The notes under the pieces are model-generated. The model did no database searches. It saw nothing but the letters and a program-made list of their open reading frames with translations, and had not been told where the DNA came from. This document shows, in pieces, positions 7,981 through 18,063 of a stretch of DNA of 64,000 nucleotides. The first letter of the stretch is position 1, and the number at the start of each line of letters is the position of its first letter. The position numbers and the translations under genes were made by a program. Location of the stretch: positions 52,721-116,720 of the forward strand of contig NZ_KV804996.1 of the NCBI RefSeq assembly GCF_001811505.1, in the 5' to 3' direction. Source of the stretch: Streptococcus sp. HMSC034E03 (GTDB taxonomy: Bacteria > Bacillota > Bacilli > Lactobacillales > Streptococcaceae).

Positions 7981-9489
7981 TTATAAGAATGGCACAAAGG
8001 TACCTAAGATAAGAAGTAGAATACTTGCAACGACAATGACGATGACAAGTTTTCCGACAAATTTCCACCAAGTTCCAAGGCTGACACGACCAAGAGCAAG
8101 AGCACCCATAACAATACCTGAAGTAGGAGTTACAAGGTTAAGGACACCAGATGCAGATTGGTAGGCAGTGACGATCAGGCTTGCTTTAACATTGACGAAC
8201 TCTCCAAGGGGAGCCATGATACCCATAGTTGCACTAGCAAGACCAGATGAAGAAGGAATGAGGAAGGACATAGGTAGGTAGAAGATATAGGTCAATACGA
8301 TGAAGATTTGAGGAGAAAGACCTTGAAGGCCAACTTCACCCCAGTGTAGGATGGTTGCAGTAATCATACCATCGTTCATGATAACTTGGATACCACGAGC
8401 AACCGCACAAATCAAGGCTACTGAAAGCAAATCTGCAGCACCAGTTAGGAAGGTTGAGACAATCTTGCTTTCTTTGAGACCATAGACAACACCGATCAAA
8501 ATCCCCATAACGGCAAAGAGCATAGCGCCTTCTGGGAAGTACCAGCTACCAAATGATAGAGCATCTGAACCGATAACTCCTCCAATTACAGGAAGACCGA
8601 TTAACCAATTCTTGAAGTCTTCAAATACAGTAACATGCAAATCAACCCAAGGGATGAAACTTGCAATCATAATGATAAAGGTTAATACAAATAAAGCGAG
8701 GACATGTTTTTGTTTCTTGCTCAAGGTAGATGGTGCATCATCGTTTTCTGAAACATTAAAGTGTTTAATATCTTCTTCGCGTTGAGCGTAAACGAGTGAT
8801 TTAGTCGGATCTTTTTGAATCTTTTCTGCATAACGATAGACAAAGTAAGTGCTGATACCTGTCATTACAAACCAGAAGATAACACGGAGAATAACCCCAT
8901 CCATAGAAGAGATTCCCGCAGTATCAGAGGCAATAACAGTAGCAAATGGATTCAATGTAGATGCCAAACAACCAACTTGAGAACCTAGTAAGATGATGCC
9001 TACGGCAGTGATACTGTCAAAACCAACTGCCATCATTACAGGAATAAGAAGGGGGTAGAAGGCCATGGTTTCTTCCCCCATACCATAAGTAGTTCCTCCA
9101 AGTGCGAAGAGGGGCATGAGGATGAGAATCAACATTTTTTCGCGGCCCTTGTATTTTTTTACGATGGAGGCAATCCCTACATCGAGTGTACCAGTAGCGT
9201 TTACGACGCCAAGGAAACCTCCGACCATAAGGATAAAGAATGCAACGTCGATTGCTGCGCTAGTTGGTTCGTGACCGAGCATGGCACGAATTGGTGCCAT
9301 GAGGACATCGTAAATCCCTTGAGGATTTGAGTCAACAGTTTGATAGGTACCTGCGATGAGGTTACCTGCTTCATTGGTATCATACTTACCTGCAGGAATG
9401 ACCCAGGTCAAAAATGCCATAATGGCAATGATGATGATCAAAACAGTGTATGATGAGGGCATTTGAAACCTTTTTTTATTTTCACTCAT
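7981..9489 (-). CDS. arcD: YfcC/ArcD family arginine-ornithine antiporter
   Basis: A 502-residue membrane protein with about 12 hydrophobic segments, of the YfcC (C4-dicarboxylate-like carrier) family. In streptococcal arc operons this family takes the place of the APC-type ArcD. It exchanges external arginine for ornithine, feeding the deiminase pathway. Motifs such as LGGTTYGMGEETMAFYPL and LTYIFYLPMSFLIPSSSGLA, with glycine/serine-rich hairpin loops, fit this fold. AGGAGG lies about 8 bases before the ATG. It sits between arcC and arcT with short gaps. Confidence 0.9.
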   Translation of the reverse strand: MSENKKRFQMPSSYTVLIIIIAIMAFLTWVIPAGKYDTNEAGNLIAGTYQTVDSNPQGIYDVLMAPIRAMLGHEPTSAAIDVAFFILMVGGFLGVVNATGTLDVGIASIVKKYKGREKMLILILMPLFALGGTTYGMGEETMAFYPLLIPVMMAVGFDSITAVGIILLGSQVGCLASTLNPFATVIASDTAGISSMDGVILRVIFWFVMTGISTYFVYRYAEKIQKDPTKSLVYAQREEDIKHFNVSENDDAPSTLSKKQKHVLALFVLTFIIMIASFIPWVDLHVTVFEDFKNWLIGLPVIGGVIGSDALSFGSWYFPEGAMLFAVMGILIGVVYGLKESKIVSTFLTGAADLLSVALICAVARGIQVIMNDGMITATILHWGEVGLQGLSPQIFIVLTYIFYLPMSFLIPSSSGLASATMGIMAPLGEFVNVKASLIVTAYQSASGVLNLVTPTSGIVMGALALGRVSLGTWWKFVGKLVIVIVVASILLLILGTFVPFL

Positions 9490-9582
9490 TTGTTTTTCCT
9501 CCTAAACTATGTCACACAGTATAAAAACGAATGATGTGGCAAGAGTGCTGACTAAACTTTCTTGAAAGGTATGACTAAACTA

Positions 9583-10530
9583 TTATTCTTTCACGATGAT
9601 TGTTCCGCTATCAGATTCAATCAAGGCTCCCAAATTGCCGAGGGAAGTGATGACGGCTTTTCCTGCTGGACGATTGGTTACAAAATCAATGGCAGCTTGG
9701 ATTTTTGGTAGCATACTACCAGGAGCAAATTGCCCCTCTTGGATGTATTCTTGGACTTGGCTAACAGTTACCTGCTCCAATTTTTCTTGATTTGGTTTGT
9801 TATAGTTGACATAAGCATAATCTACGCCAGTTAAAATGATGAAGAGATCTGCTTCGACTAGCTCTGCCAAGCATTGCGATGCAAAATCCTTATCGATGAC
9901 AGCTTCTACCCCTGAGAAGTAACCGTTTTCATTTTTAATTACAGGAATACCTCCACCGCCTGCTGCGATGACAACTTGACCTGCGTTTAGCAATGCTCGG
10001 ATACTATCGATTTCTTTGATGTGAATAGGTTTTGGCGAAGCAACGACTTTACGCCAACCACGACCTGAATCCTCTTTAAAGGTAGCTCCAGTTCGTTCAC
10101 TTTCTACTTTGGCATCTTCTTCTGAGTAGAATGGACCAATGGGTTTACTTGGATTGAGAAAGGCAGGATCATTCTTGTCCACGACAACTTGTGTGACAAC
10201 AGAAACGACAGTTTTATCAAGATGAATATCCTGTAAAGCATTTTCCAGAGCATTCTGGAGCCAAAAACCGATGCTACCCTCAGTCATAGCAACAAGTGAA
10301 TCGAGAGGAAAGGCAGGATTTTTTTCGGAATTGGCTGCTAGGTGTTGGAGGAGAAGGTTACCAACTTGCGGTCCATTGCCATGGGTGATAATCAATTCAT
10401 CACCATTTTGGATGAGTTTTACGAGATGGCGTGCTGTTTCTGCCAGAGCAGCTTCTTGAGCTTGAGCAGATGGATCTGTGGAAAGAATGGCATTTCCTCC
10501 AAGAGCGACAACGATTTTACGATGAGACAT
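9583..10530 (-). CDS. arcC: Carbamate kinase
   Basis: ArcC transfers phosphate from carbamoyl phosphate to ADP, giving ATP, ammonia and CO2, the energy-yielding last step of arginine deimination. The 315-residue protein opens with [11 protein letters not shown] and has the [12 protein letters not shown] and AGGGGIPV loops of the amino-acid kinase fold. The chosen start has AAAGGAG 6-7 bases upstream; a longer in-frame start has none. A terminator and a palindromic element separate it from arcB, so its expression may be lower than arcAB. Confidence 0.96.
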   Translation of the reverse strand: MSHRKIVVALGGNAILSTDPSAQAQEAALAETARHLVKLIQNGDELIITHGNGPQVGNLLLQHLAANSEKNPAFPLDSLVAMTEGSIGFWLQNALENALQDIHLDKTVVSVVTQVVVDKNDPAFLNPSKPIGPFYSEEDAKVESERTGATFKEDSGRGWRKVVASPKPIHIKEIDSIRALLNAGQVVIAAGGGGIPVIKNENGYFSGVEAVIDKDFASQCLAELVEADLFIILTGVDYAYVNYNKPNQEKLEQVTVSQVQEYIQEGQFAPGSMLPKIQAAIDFVTNRPAGKAVITSLGNLGALIESDSGTIIVKE

Positions 10531-10605
10531 GAGCGCTCCTTTCTTTTGGATGAACAAAAGCCAATTTTGGTTAAAGGCTTGGATTTGGAAGTTGAGAAGA
10601 AAGAC

Positions 10606-10732
10606 TTTGTAGGGACGAGTTGAGTTGGAATTTCGAAATGCGAATAACTGGAAGGCAGTTACTTGTTATGAGGTTTTTTCTTGAATGGTGACTATTGGGG
10701 AATTCCAACTCAGAGCTCGTAACTACTACAAA
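10606..10732. repeat. About 127-bp near-palindromic element between arcB and arcC
   Basis: The left arm TTTGTAG...ACGAGTTGAGTTGGAATT (10606-10632) is mirrored by AATTCCAACTCAGAGCTCGT...CTACAAA (10701-10732). A smaller hairpin (AACTG/CAGTT, near 10646-10660) sits in the loop. Size and full-length dyad symmetry are those of a MITE-like repeat such as pneumococcal RUP, but I cannot confirm a family. No coding frame lies within. Confidence 0.65.
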
Positions 10733-10768
10733 AAGGGACTGGACTAAAACACTAGTCTCAGCCCCTAA
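10730..10768 (-). terminator. Terminator downstream of arcB
   Basis: On the minus strand GGGCTGAGACTA pairs imperfectly with TAGTCCAGTCCC and is followed by TTTTT. It is a plausible partial terminator inside the arc operon. Confidence 0.65.
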
Positions 10769-10788
10769 GCTGTTTCTTATAGTCGGTA

Positions 10789-11805
10789 TCACACTTTAGG
10801 AATGTAGAGATTTCCTAGTGTAGCAGCCATAACGGCTTTGATGGTGTGCATACGATTTTCTGCTTGATCAAACTGACGAGCATATTTGCTATGGAAGACC
10901 TCATCAGTTACTTCCATTTCTTTTACGCCAAATTTCTCAGCTACTTGTCTGCCGTAGATTGTGTTCGTATCATGAAAGGCTGGTAAGCAGTGTAGGAAGA
11001 TCAAGTTTTCATTATTTGCTTTCTTAACGAGGTCCATATTGACTTGGTAAGGTTTAAGCATAGCTACGCGTTCTGCGAATTTATCTTCTTCACCCATAGA
11101 TACCCAAACATCAGTGTAAAGGACATCAGCCCCTTTTACAGCTTGATCAGCATCTTCTGTGATGAGAATGTGAGCCCCACTTTCTTTGGCATATCCCTCA
11201 GCCAGTGCAACAACTGCTTGATCTGGGAAGAGTTCTTTTGGTGAAAAGACATGAACGTTCACACCAAGGATTGCTCCTGTTACTAGAAGGCTATTGGCAA
11301 CATTGTTACGACCGTCACCACAGTAAACCAATGTCAAACCTTCAAGATGTCCGAAATTTTCTAGTACTGTCAAGTAGTCTGCAAGCATTTGAGTTGGGTG
11401 CCATTTATCCGTCAAGCCATTCCAAACAGGAACACCAGAGAATTCAGCTAATTCTTCAACCATATCTTGACTAAAACCACGGAATTCAATACCATCAAAC
11501 ATACGTCCCAAAACTTTTGCGGTATCTTCCGTAGTTTCTTTTTTACCTAGTTGAATATCGTTGGCCCCCAGGTATTCTGGATGTGCACCAAGATCGATTG
11601 CAGCAGTTGTGAAGGCTGCGCGTGTACGGGTAGAAGTTTTTTCGAATAAAAGAGCAATATTTTTACCAGCTAGATAGCGGTGTTCGATGTTTCGTTTTTT
11701 AAGATCCTTCAAGTGAGCTGAAAGTCCAATCAAATATTCGAGCTCTGCACGGGTAAAATCTTTTTCAGCTAGAAAACTTCTTCCTTGAAATACTGAATGT
11801 ATCAT
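10789..11805 (-). CDS. arcB: Ornithine carbamoyltransferase, catabolic
   Basis: Splits citrulline with phosphate into ornithine and carbamoyl phosphate in the deiminase pathway. The 338 residues contain the carbamoyl-phosphate motif STRTR (58-62) and the ornithine-side motif [10 protein letters not shown]. The ending (LGNLYIPKV) and neighbours arcA and arcC mark it as the catabolic form. It lies 64 bases after arcA with no terminator between, so it is presumably cotranscribed. Confidence 0.97.
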   Translation of the reverse strand: MIHSVFQGRSFLAEKDFTRAELEYLIGLSAHLKDLKKRNIEHRYLAGKNIALLFEKTSTRTRAAFTTAAIDLGAHPEYLGANDIQLGKKETTEDTAKVLGRMFDGIEFRGFSQDMVEELAEFSGVPVWNGLTDKWHPTQMLADYLTVLENFGHLEGLTLVYCGDGRNNVANSLLVTGAILGVNVHVFSPKELFPDQAVVALAEGYAKESGAHILITEDADQAVKGADVLYTDVWVSMGEEDKFAERVAMLKPYQVNMDLVKKANNENLIFLHCLPAFHDTNTIYGRQVAEKFGVKEMEVTDEVFHSKYARQFDQAENRMHTIKAVMAATLGNLYIPKV

Positions 11806-11869
11806 TCTATATATCCTTTTCTAACAAGCATGATTCTGCTAGCAGATGCTAGGCAGAAATAGGAAGAAT

Positions 11870-13099
11870 TTAAATGTCTTCGCGTTCAAACGGCATTGAC
11901 ATACAACGAGGTCCACCACGACCGCGTACCAACTCCCTGCCGCGAATCTTAATGAGACGAAGTCCATGTTCTTCAAGTTTCTTATTGGTCACAGTGTTGC
12001 GTTCATAAACGACTACGACACCTGGTGCGATAGCGAGTGTGTTAGAGCCATCATTCCATTGTTCACGAGCAGCTGCAACGATATTCCCATCACCACAAGG
12101 AATGAGTGTAACTTTTTCTAAACCAAGGTTTTGAGCAAGGAGCTCTGCCAAATCTCCTTTTTCTTCAACAATCTTGAGTTCTTCATTTTCGTAAGTGACG
12201 GAATAGACGCGAAGATTGCCTTGGATTTCTGGGTGGATTGTAAATTTGTCATAGTCTACCATGGTGAAGACAGTATCCAAGTGCATGAACTTACGGCTGT
12301 TTGAAAATTCAAAAGCCAAAACTTTCTTGAAGCCAACCTTCTTTTTGAAGATATTAACCAAAAGTTTTTCGATAGAAGCGGCATCAGTCCGTTGAGAGAT
12401 CCCAACTGCTAGGACATCTTTTGAAAGAACAAGTTCATCTCCACCTTCAATCCGAGTAGTTTCTTCACGGTTATAGATGAGCTCTACTTTGCCACCATAA
12501 ATTGGGTGATGCTTGAAGATGTACTTACCATAAAGTGTTTCGCGATTGCGTGTATCGGCGTACATGTGATTAAGTGATACTGCATTCCCGATAGTCGCAA
12601 ATGGGTCGCGGGTGAAGTAAAGGTTTGGCATTGGATCGATGGCAAATGGATAGTCAGATTCAACCAAGTCAGTTAATCCTTTGCCTTCTTCAGGGATGTC
12701 AGGCAATTCAACTTTTTGAACACCTGCCATTGTTTTCTTGATCAGTTCAAGATTGTCGTCAATATCATGAAGCAGTTTTCGGATGGCATTTTTAGTTTGT
12801 CGACCACGAATATTTGCTTCGTTGAGATATTCTTCGATGAACTGGTCGCGTATTTCTGGAGAAGTTAATGATTCAGCAGCTAACTGTTCAAGATAGAGCA
12901 CTTCGATTCCTTCGTCACGGAGTGCTTGAGCAAAGGCGTCGTGTTCACTTTGGGCATCTGCTAAAAATGGGATGTCATCAAAGAGCAACCTCTCAAGGTG
13001 ATCTGGCATCAAGTTTTCTAATTCTTGACCCGGACGGTGCAACATAACTTTTTTCAGTTTCCCAATTTCTGAGAAAACATGAATTGGATGTGAAGACAT
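11870..13099 (-). CDS. arcA: Arginine deiminase
   Basis: Hydrolyses arginine to citrulline and ammonia, giving acid tolerance and ATP through arcBC. The 409-residue protein has the FTRDPFA segment, the [10 protein letters not shown] motif and the catalytic Cys399 in [10 protein letters not shown] close to the C-terminus. First gene of the arc operon. The start has GGAGG just upstream. A cre-like site and possible arginine-repressor boxes upstream agree with the control known for arc operons in streptococci. Confidence 0.98.
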   Translation of the reverse strand: MSSHPIHVFSEIGKLKKVMLHRPGQELENLMPDHLERLLFDDIPFLADAQSEHDAFAQALRDEGIEVLYLEQLAAESLTSPEIRDQFIEEYLNEANIRGRQTKNAIRKLLHDIDDNLELIKKTMAGVQKVELPDIPEEGKGLTDLVESDYPFAIDPMPNLYFTRDPFATIGNAVSLNHMYADTRNRETLYGKYIFKHHPIYGGKVELIYNREETTRIEGGDELVLSKDVLAVGISQRTDAASIEKLLVNIFKKKVGFKKVLAFEFSNSRKFMHLDTVFTMVDYDKFTIHPEIQGNLRVYSVTYENEELKIVEEKGDLAELLAQNLGLEKVTLIPCGDGNIVAAAREQWNDGSNTLAIAPGVVVVYERNTVTNKKLEEHGLRLIKIRGRELVRGRGGPRCMSMPFEREDI

Positions 13100-13136
13100 G
13101 TGGATCCTCCTTTTTTTCTCGTGTGTACCAAATGAT

Positions 13137-13186
13137 ATTGGTATCGCTTACAAGCTAATAGTATCACAAATTAATATGCATTACAA
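13137..13186 (-). promoter_or_regulatory. arcA promoter with cre site
   Basis: On the minus strand TTGTAA (13181-13186) and TACTAT (13158-13163) are spaced by 17 bases. Just downstream of the -10, positions 13137-13154 read TTGTAAGCGATACCA, close to the CcpA operator consensus (core TGNAANCG fully matched). Confidence 0.65.
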
Positions 13187-13190
13187 GGGA

Positions 13191-13390
13191 TATGATAAGG
13201 CCTAAAAGGCTTTAAAATGGCTATTTTAAAGGATTTCTTACATTTTTTTATAAGAATATTCACAAATATACATGTTAAGTTAACTTATTTTTATATTCTA
13301 TAAAATTTATGCATAAAAATATTTTTAAAATTTTTTAAAAAAATTTTTGAGATAGTAGAAAAAGGTGGATTTTTTGAGGTGAAAAGTTTG
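13191..13390. promoter_or_regulatory. Very AT-rich region upstream of arcA with possible ArgR/AhrC boxes
   Basis: This gene-free stretch contains TATGCATAAAAAT (13308-13320) and several A/T blocks similar to the Gram-positive ARG box (CATGAATAAAAAT-type). Arc operons in streptococci are activated by ArgR-type regulators, so this is the likely binding region. The boxes are suggestive only. Confidence 0.4.
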
Positions 13391-13395
13391 TTGAA

Positions 13396-13441
13396 ATAAA
13401 AAAATCCCTTAGACTGGAACGAAACATTCTAGTCTAAGGGA
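13396..13441 (-). terminator. Terminator of the CPBP protease gene
   Basis: TCCCTTAGACT/AGTCTAAGGGA is an 11-bp stem followed on the minus strand by TTTTTTT. It is placed just after the following gene's stop. Confidence 0.8.
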
Positions 13442-13456
13442 ATGGATAGTTGGGTA

Positions 13457-14149
13457 TTAGATACCGAAATTCTTCATAAAAATTGTGAAGAGTGCCAGTA
13501 AGATGAAGCTGATACTATTAAGTAGCATATGGACCGAGATAGACATTTCCAAACGTCGTGTACGATAAGCAGTCCAAGTGAGGACGGCAGACATCCAGCC
13601 ATAAATCAAGAAGGAAGGGAGATTAGAAGGTCTGTGCGCAAGGAGGAAAATCAACCAACCAATGACATAGCCAAACTTTTCGTAGCCTTGGAAGAGTTTG
13701 GTAGGAATAATCCCGCGACAAATAATTTCTTCACAAATAGGTGCGATTAAAACGATGAGGAAGAAACTGCTAATCAGAGAGCTTTCAGAAATAAGGTTGT
13801 TAATTACTTGCTGATTAGAAGTTGTTGTTTGTTTTATGAGTTGTAGCCAGATGCCACCTACAAGATTTCCAACAAAGATTGTCAAATAACTCAAAACAAT
13901 ACGAGGGACATCATTAATCGCTAAGAGTTTAGGTTTAAATACCAGCAACTTGCTCTTATGGGCACCGAACAAAAAGATGGCGATGACAAGAATCGAAATA
14001 AGAGCTACGATAAGTGTTGACCAGATAGGATCGATCTGACTTAGTGCTAGTAGAGCTAGAGTTTGCATCGGGATTTGAGAGAGAAAGATAGCTACTAACA
14101 AAATCCCAAACCAAGCGAGTCGTTTACGAAAATCTTTAAAAAAGTTCAT
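13457..14149 (-). CDS. CPBP-family intramembrane metalloprotease (CAAX protease-like)
   Basis: A 230-residue multi-pass membrane protein of the CPBP/Abi family. The three family motifs are visible: EExxxR at Glu140-Glu141-Arg145 (CEEIICRG), the histidine at 172 (LLAHRPS) and HxxxN at His207-Asn211 (SVHMLLNS). Bacterial members are linked to bacteriocin self-immunity or peptide processing; the substrate here is unknown. It has its own terminator and stands next to another membrane protein gene. The pneumococcal neighbourhood of the arc operon has a similar gene. Confidence 0.88.
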   Translation of the reverse strand: MNFFKDFRKRLAWFGILLVAIFLSQIPMQTLALLALSQIDPIWSTLIVALISILVIAIFLFGAHKSKLLVFKPKLLAINDVPRIVLSYLTIFVGNLVGGIWLQLIKQTTTSNQQVINNLISESSLISSFFLIVLIAPICEEIICRGIIPTKLFQGYEKFGYVIGWLIFLLAHRPSNLPSFLIYGWMSAVLTWTAYRTRRLEMSISVHMLLNSISFILLALFTIFMKNFGI

Positions 14150-14209
14150 TGATATGTCTCCTAAAATTTTTATCTAATTATAGCACAATTGCTGAGAGGA
14201 TTCTATTTG

Positions 14210-14842
14210 TTACCATAAGAGGAAGGTACAAACGACAAATAGAATATCCCGAATCAAATGACCGTAGAATGATACCTCCTGTCTCAAATTTTTTGGGAAT
14301 AAAAAACTGAGAAATAGAGCACCAAGGCCAATATAAAAAGCAATCGATAAAATGGTGATTGGGTTACGTAGGAAGATTAAAATAGAAATGATGATGACGG
14401 AAAATCTCACTTCCTTACTACTGGAATTTTTTTGTAACCTTCTCCATTTTTTCAAGGGGAGAAAGGTAACGAGATCAACTCCAAAGAGAAAAAAGAAGGA
14501 GGGAAGGATGAGTTCTACAGCTTCTTTTTGAAGTAAGTTAACAGTGACGATACTCTCTGACAGAACAAGTCCAACCCCGCAGAGGTTGACCACAATCATC
14601 ATACTATAAAATAAAAAGATAAAGCGACTCCTATCAATCAGTCTATCTCTTTTCAGGTTGTGACTAGATAAATAATGCATAAAGGCACAGGACCCAGATA
14701 AGCCCAATAAAGCCAGTAGAAAATAAAAACAGGATTGTTTGAGGGCCAGAGAGGTTCCAGAACAAAAGATACAACTACAAAATGCCAGTTGGATTAAGAC
14801 AAAGAACAAGAGTAGTCGAATTGATTTCATGACTTTTTCCAT
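14210..14842 (-). CDS. Hypothetical membrane protein, 210 aa
   Basis: I do not recognise this protein. It has five to six hydrophobic segments separated by short basic loops and a cysteine-rich stretch in the first segment (FCSCIFCSG). A possible alternative start lies four codons downstream. AGGGGA about 7 bases before the first ATG supports the longer form. It is transcribed in the same direction as the CPBP protease gene, about 60 bases upstream of it, so the two may be expressed together. No catalytic motif is visible. Confidence 0.7.
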   Translation of the reverse strand: MEKVMKSIRLLLFFVLIQLAFCSCIFCSGTSLALKQSCFYFLLALLGLSGSCAFMHYLSSHNLKRDRLIDRSRFIFLFYSMMIVVNLCGVGLVLSESIVTVNLLQKEAVELILPSFFFLFGVDLVTFLPLKKWRRLQKNSSSKEVRFSVIIISILIFLRNPITILSIAFYIGLGALFLSFLFPKNLRQEVSFYGHLIRDILFVVCTFLLW

Positions 14843-14945
14843 AAAGTATCCCCTATATTTTTTTCTTATTATAGCTAAAAGATAGGAGAGAAAAATCCTT
14901 AAATTCCCAATTGTCGATTTTTAGAGCTGTCTTGTCTTTTGAAAC

Positions 14946-14981
14946 GAAAAAATCCCCTTCAAGCTGTGTTTTGAAGGGAGA
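14946..14981 (-). terminator. Terminator of the trk operon
   Basis: CTCCCTTCAA/TTGAAGGGGA (minus strand) with TTTTTTCG after the stem, about 20 bases past the trkH stop. Confidence 0.75.
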
Positions 14982-15002
14982 TTAAATCTTAAGTTAATCC
15001 TT

Positions 15003-16442
15003 CTAACGTTTAGACCAAGTGCGCTTCATAAAGAGCAGTATGATTGGATAGATTTCAAGACGTCCTGCAATCATAGCAAAGGATAGTAGAAGTTTTGAAA
15101 ATGGACTAAAAATTGAGAAACTTGAGGTGGTCCCTAGAATTGGACCGATATTGTTAAAGCAACTGAAAACGGCACTTGTGACAACCATTAAATTATTGGT
15201 ATCTAAACTGACGATGAAAATCAAGCTGAGTAGAATCATGATATAAACCACAAAATACTTCAGAATCTTGTGCTGGGTATCCTTATCAACGACCGTTTGA
15301 TTGACCTGGAGGGTTAAAACACGGTGAGGTGATATGGTAGACAAGACTTGATTTTTAGCAATTTTAGATAAGATGACTCCACGGATGACCTTGAGACCAC
15401 CAGCGGTGGAGCCAGCAGAACCACCGATTGCCATCAGCATTAGCAAGATGTATTGAGAGAACAAAGGCCAGTTCGTGATATCTCCATATCCAAAACCGGT
15501 AGTGGTAATGATGTTAGATACTTGGAAGAAGGCCATCTCAAAGCTTTGAGAAACTCCGCTATAGAGGTGGAGCGTGTTAAGCGTGATTAGGCCAGTTGAT
15601 ATGGCTACAATCAAGAGATATGCTCGGAGTTCTTCATCAAAAAAGAATTCCTTGATACGACGGAGCATGAGGTAGTAGTAGAGATTGAAATTGACACCAA
15701 ACATCAAAACCCCGACACTTGTCAGATAGGTAATGAGAGAACTGTGATAGTGGGCAATTCCGTCATTATAAACAGTAAAGCCACCAGTACCAGCAGTCCC
15801 CATAGCGATAACAAAACTATCGTAGAGTGGCATCCCAGCAAGGTAATAAATAACTACAAAGAGGGCAAACATAGCCAGGTAGAGGATGTAAAGGATTTGG
15901 GCTGTATTTTTTAGCTTAGACACAACCTTACCAAATACTGGTCCTGGAACCTCAGCCTTCATAACTTCTAGGTGACTATTTTTAGCATTGTCCATAATAG
16001 CTAGGGCAAAAACTAGCACCCCCATCCCTCCGATGAGGTGGGTAAAACTCCTCCAAAATAGAAGAGAACGACTTAAGACAGAAACATCATTTAAAATGGT
16101 TGCTCCCGTTGTTGTGAAGCCAGAACTAATCTCAAAGAAGGCGTCTATCATATTGGGAATTTGCCCTGAAAAGACAAAGGGAAGGGCACCAAAGAATGAC
16201 CAGAGGATCCAACAGAGGGCTACAATTAAGACCCCTTCTTTTGCATAGATTCGCTGTTTTTTAGGCTTGCTGATGATTCCAAGAAGACCTAGAACAACAA
16301 GGATTCCGATGGTAGAGAAAAGAGCTGTAAAAACTTGACTCGATTCTCGATAATAAAGAGCAATGCTAACTGGAACTAAGAGTAGACCAGCCTCGATCAA
16401 GAGTAGCTTTGCAAGAAGAAATCGTACCATACTTCTATTCAT
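15003..16442 (-). CDS. trkH: Trk/Ktr potassium uptake channel subunit
   Basis: Membrane channel subunit of a K+ uptake system, 479 residues with repeated M1-P-M2 units. The selectivity-filter regions are recognisable as SSGFTTTGATIL, GTAGTGGFTVYNDG, ITTTGFGYGD and the last, degenerate one near CFNNIGPILG. Four glycine-containing pore loops are typical of TrkH/KtrB. It follows trkA with only three bases between, forming a two-gene operon whose gating ring is provided by TrkA. Confidence 0.93.
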   Translation of the reverse strand: MNRSMVRFLLAKLLLIEAGLLLVPVSIALYYRESSQVFTALFSTIGILVVLGLLGIISKPKKQRIYAKEGVLIVALCWILWSFFGALPFVFSGQIPNMIDAFFEISSGFTTTGATILNDVSVLSRSLLFWRSFTHLIGGMGVLVFALAIMDNAKNSHLEVMKAEVPGPVFGKVVSKLKNTAQILYILYLAMFALFVVIYYLAGMPLYDSFVIAMGTAGTGGFTVYNDGIAHYHSSLITYLTSVGVLMFGVNFNLYYYLMLRRIKEFFFDEELRAYLLIVAISTGLITLNTLHLYSGVSQSFEMAFFQVSNIITTTGFGYGDITNWPLFSQYILLMLMAIGGSAGSTAGGLKVIRGVILSKIAKNQVLSTISPHRVLTLQVNQTVVDKDTQHKILKYFVVYIMILLSLIFIVSLDTNNLMVVTSAVFSCFNNIGPILGTTSSFSIFSPFSKLLLSFAMIAGRLEIYPIILLFMKRTWSKR

Positions 16443-16445
16443 AGC

Positions 16446-17795
16446 TTACCTCTCTAACAGATCATAAATCTTGGTGATATTTGATAGTAGTGTGATGACA
16501 ACTAACTTGTCACCTACTTGAAGGCTATCTTCACCTGTTGGGAAGATTGTTTTTCCGTTGCGGATAATAGCAGCAATTAAAATATCTTTTTTGAGTTTCA
16601 ATTGAGACAAGGGTTTGCCAGTCATTTTATTGGCTTCCTTGATGAGAAATTGAAGAGTCTCAATATGTCCATTTGCAAGGTGGTGCATCGCTTGAAGATC
16701 TGAATATTGGGCATTGGCACGACCGTGGATAAAGTGCATGATAGTATCTACAGCGATGGTTTTTGGTGTGATAATACTAGAAAACTCAGGTGCATGGATA
16801 ATCTCTAAAAGGCTAGTTCGATTGACCTTGGTGATGTTTTTCTGAACACCAACACTATCTAAGAACATAGATGTAATAATGTTTTCTTCGTCAACGCCAG
16901 TTAGAGTTGCGACAGCATCGTAGTGTTGGGCGCTTTCTTCTAGGAGGATATCTTTTGCGGTTCCATCACCTTGCACAATATAGAGTTTTGGATATTTTTG
17001 ACTGAAAAATGCTGCACGATCTGGATTAAGCTCAATGACCTTGGTATCAATACGGCTATCTTTCAAAATACCAACAAGGTAGTAAGCGATTTTTCCAGCT
17101 CCAATAATGAGTAAACTTTTAACGACACGAGATTTGACATAGTTATGAAAAAGCATCATGTCTACACGGTTACCTGTAACAAAGATCCGATCCTTATCTT
17201 GGAGGACCATATCCCCACTTGGAATCATGAGCTTATGATCGCGCTCAATGGCACAAACGATAACATTACCAAACTTTTTACGGAAATCAGCAATAGACAT
17301 CTGACAAATATTACTATCAATTCGAACCTTGAATTCCATCAAACTAACCAAACCACCTGCAAAACGCTCAACAGAAAGAGCATTTGGGAAATCGATGATA
17401 TTAGCGATAGCACGAGCTGCAAGGAGTTCTGGATTGACAATAAGAGAAAATCCGAGAATATTTTTTTCTTTAAAGTAAGGGTTGGAATACTCAGGATTGC
17501 GGACACGGACGATGGTTTCTTTAGCCCCCATCTTTTTAGCTAAGACAGCAGAGACCATATTGACCTCATCATACTGAGTCATAGCGATGAAAATATCGCA
17601 GTCTTGAACATTGGCAGCTTCTAGCATGGCAAAGTCAGCCCCATTACCAGCAATTCCAATAATGTCAAAACGGCTTGTCATATAATTAAGAACCGTTTCG
17701 TTCTGTTCAATTAAGACAACATCATGATTGTCAGCGACAAGTGAACGACAAAGGGCAGAACCAACTTTCCCCCCTCCGACAAGAATAATCTTCAT
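16446..17795 (-). CDS. trkA: Trk potassium uptake regulatory protein (double RCK)
   Basis: Cytoplasmic NAD(H)-binding gating subunit. The 449 residues consist of two RCK_N-RCK_C units: the first starts with VGGGKVGSALCRSL and the second near residue 230 with LIIGAGKIAYYLVG, each followed by a C-terminal ligand domain. In streptococci related RCK_C proteins bind c-di-AMP, which is possible here but unproven. The ATG directly precedes the Rossmann motif; the ribosome site (TAGGTT) is weak. Confidence 0.93.
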   Translation of the reverse strand: MKIILVGGGKVGSALCRSLVADNHDVVLIEQNETVLNYMTSRFDIIGIAGNGADFAMLEAANVQDCDIFIAMTQYDEVNMVSAVLAKKMGAKETIVRVRNPEYSNPYFKEKNILGFSLIVNPELLAARAIANIIDFPNALSVERFAGGLVSLMEFKVRIDSNICQMSIADFRKKFGNVIVCAIERDHKLMIPSGDMVLQDKDRIFVTGNRVDMMLFHNYVKSRVVKSLLIIGAGKIAYYLVGILKDSRIDTKVIELNPDRAAFFSQKYPKLYIVQGDGTAKDILLEESAQHYDAVATLTGVDEENIITSMFLDSVGVQKNITKVNRTSLLEIIHAPEFSSIITPKTIAVDTIMHFIHGRANAQYSDLQAMHHLANGHIETLQFLIKEANKMTGKPLSQLKLKKDILIAAIIRNGKTIFPTGEDSLQVGDKLVVITLLSNITKIYDLLER

Positions 17796-18029
17796 ATCAA
17801 ATAACCTACTTTTTCAATATGTATCTATCATACTCTTTTTTAGAATAAAATGCACTCGGCAACCGACTCTTTTCATTATTAGGGTAGAAAATTGTCCCAC
17901 TGATAATCTTACTTGTTAAAAATTTAAGATATAAATCAGCTATTTTCGTGTAATTCTAATGAATACATAAGCATTTTAAGCTAATGTAAATATGTTTGTA
18001 AAAAAATTGAAAAAATCAAGTCATTTCTA
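17796..18029. other. Divergent intergenic region trkA/trmL, no gene seen
   Basis: An AT-rich spacer between two divergent transcription units. It contains a possible minus-strand -10 (TATGAT) for trkA but no convincing ORF or repeat. Confidence 0.5.
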
Positions 18030-18057
18030 TTGACAATCAAGCTGAAAGTGATATACT
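18030..18057 (+). promoter_or_regulatory. Promoter of the trmL leader
   Basis: TTGACA (18030-18035), a 16-base spacer, and TATACT (18052-18057) preceded by TGA (extended -10). A strong promoter immediately before a structured leader. Confidence 0.8.
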
Positions 18058-18063
18058 AAAACA

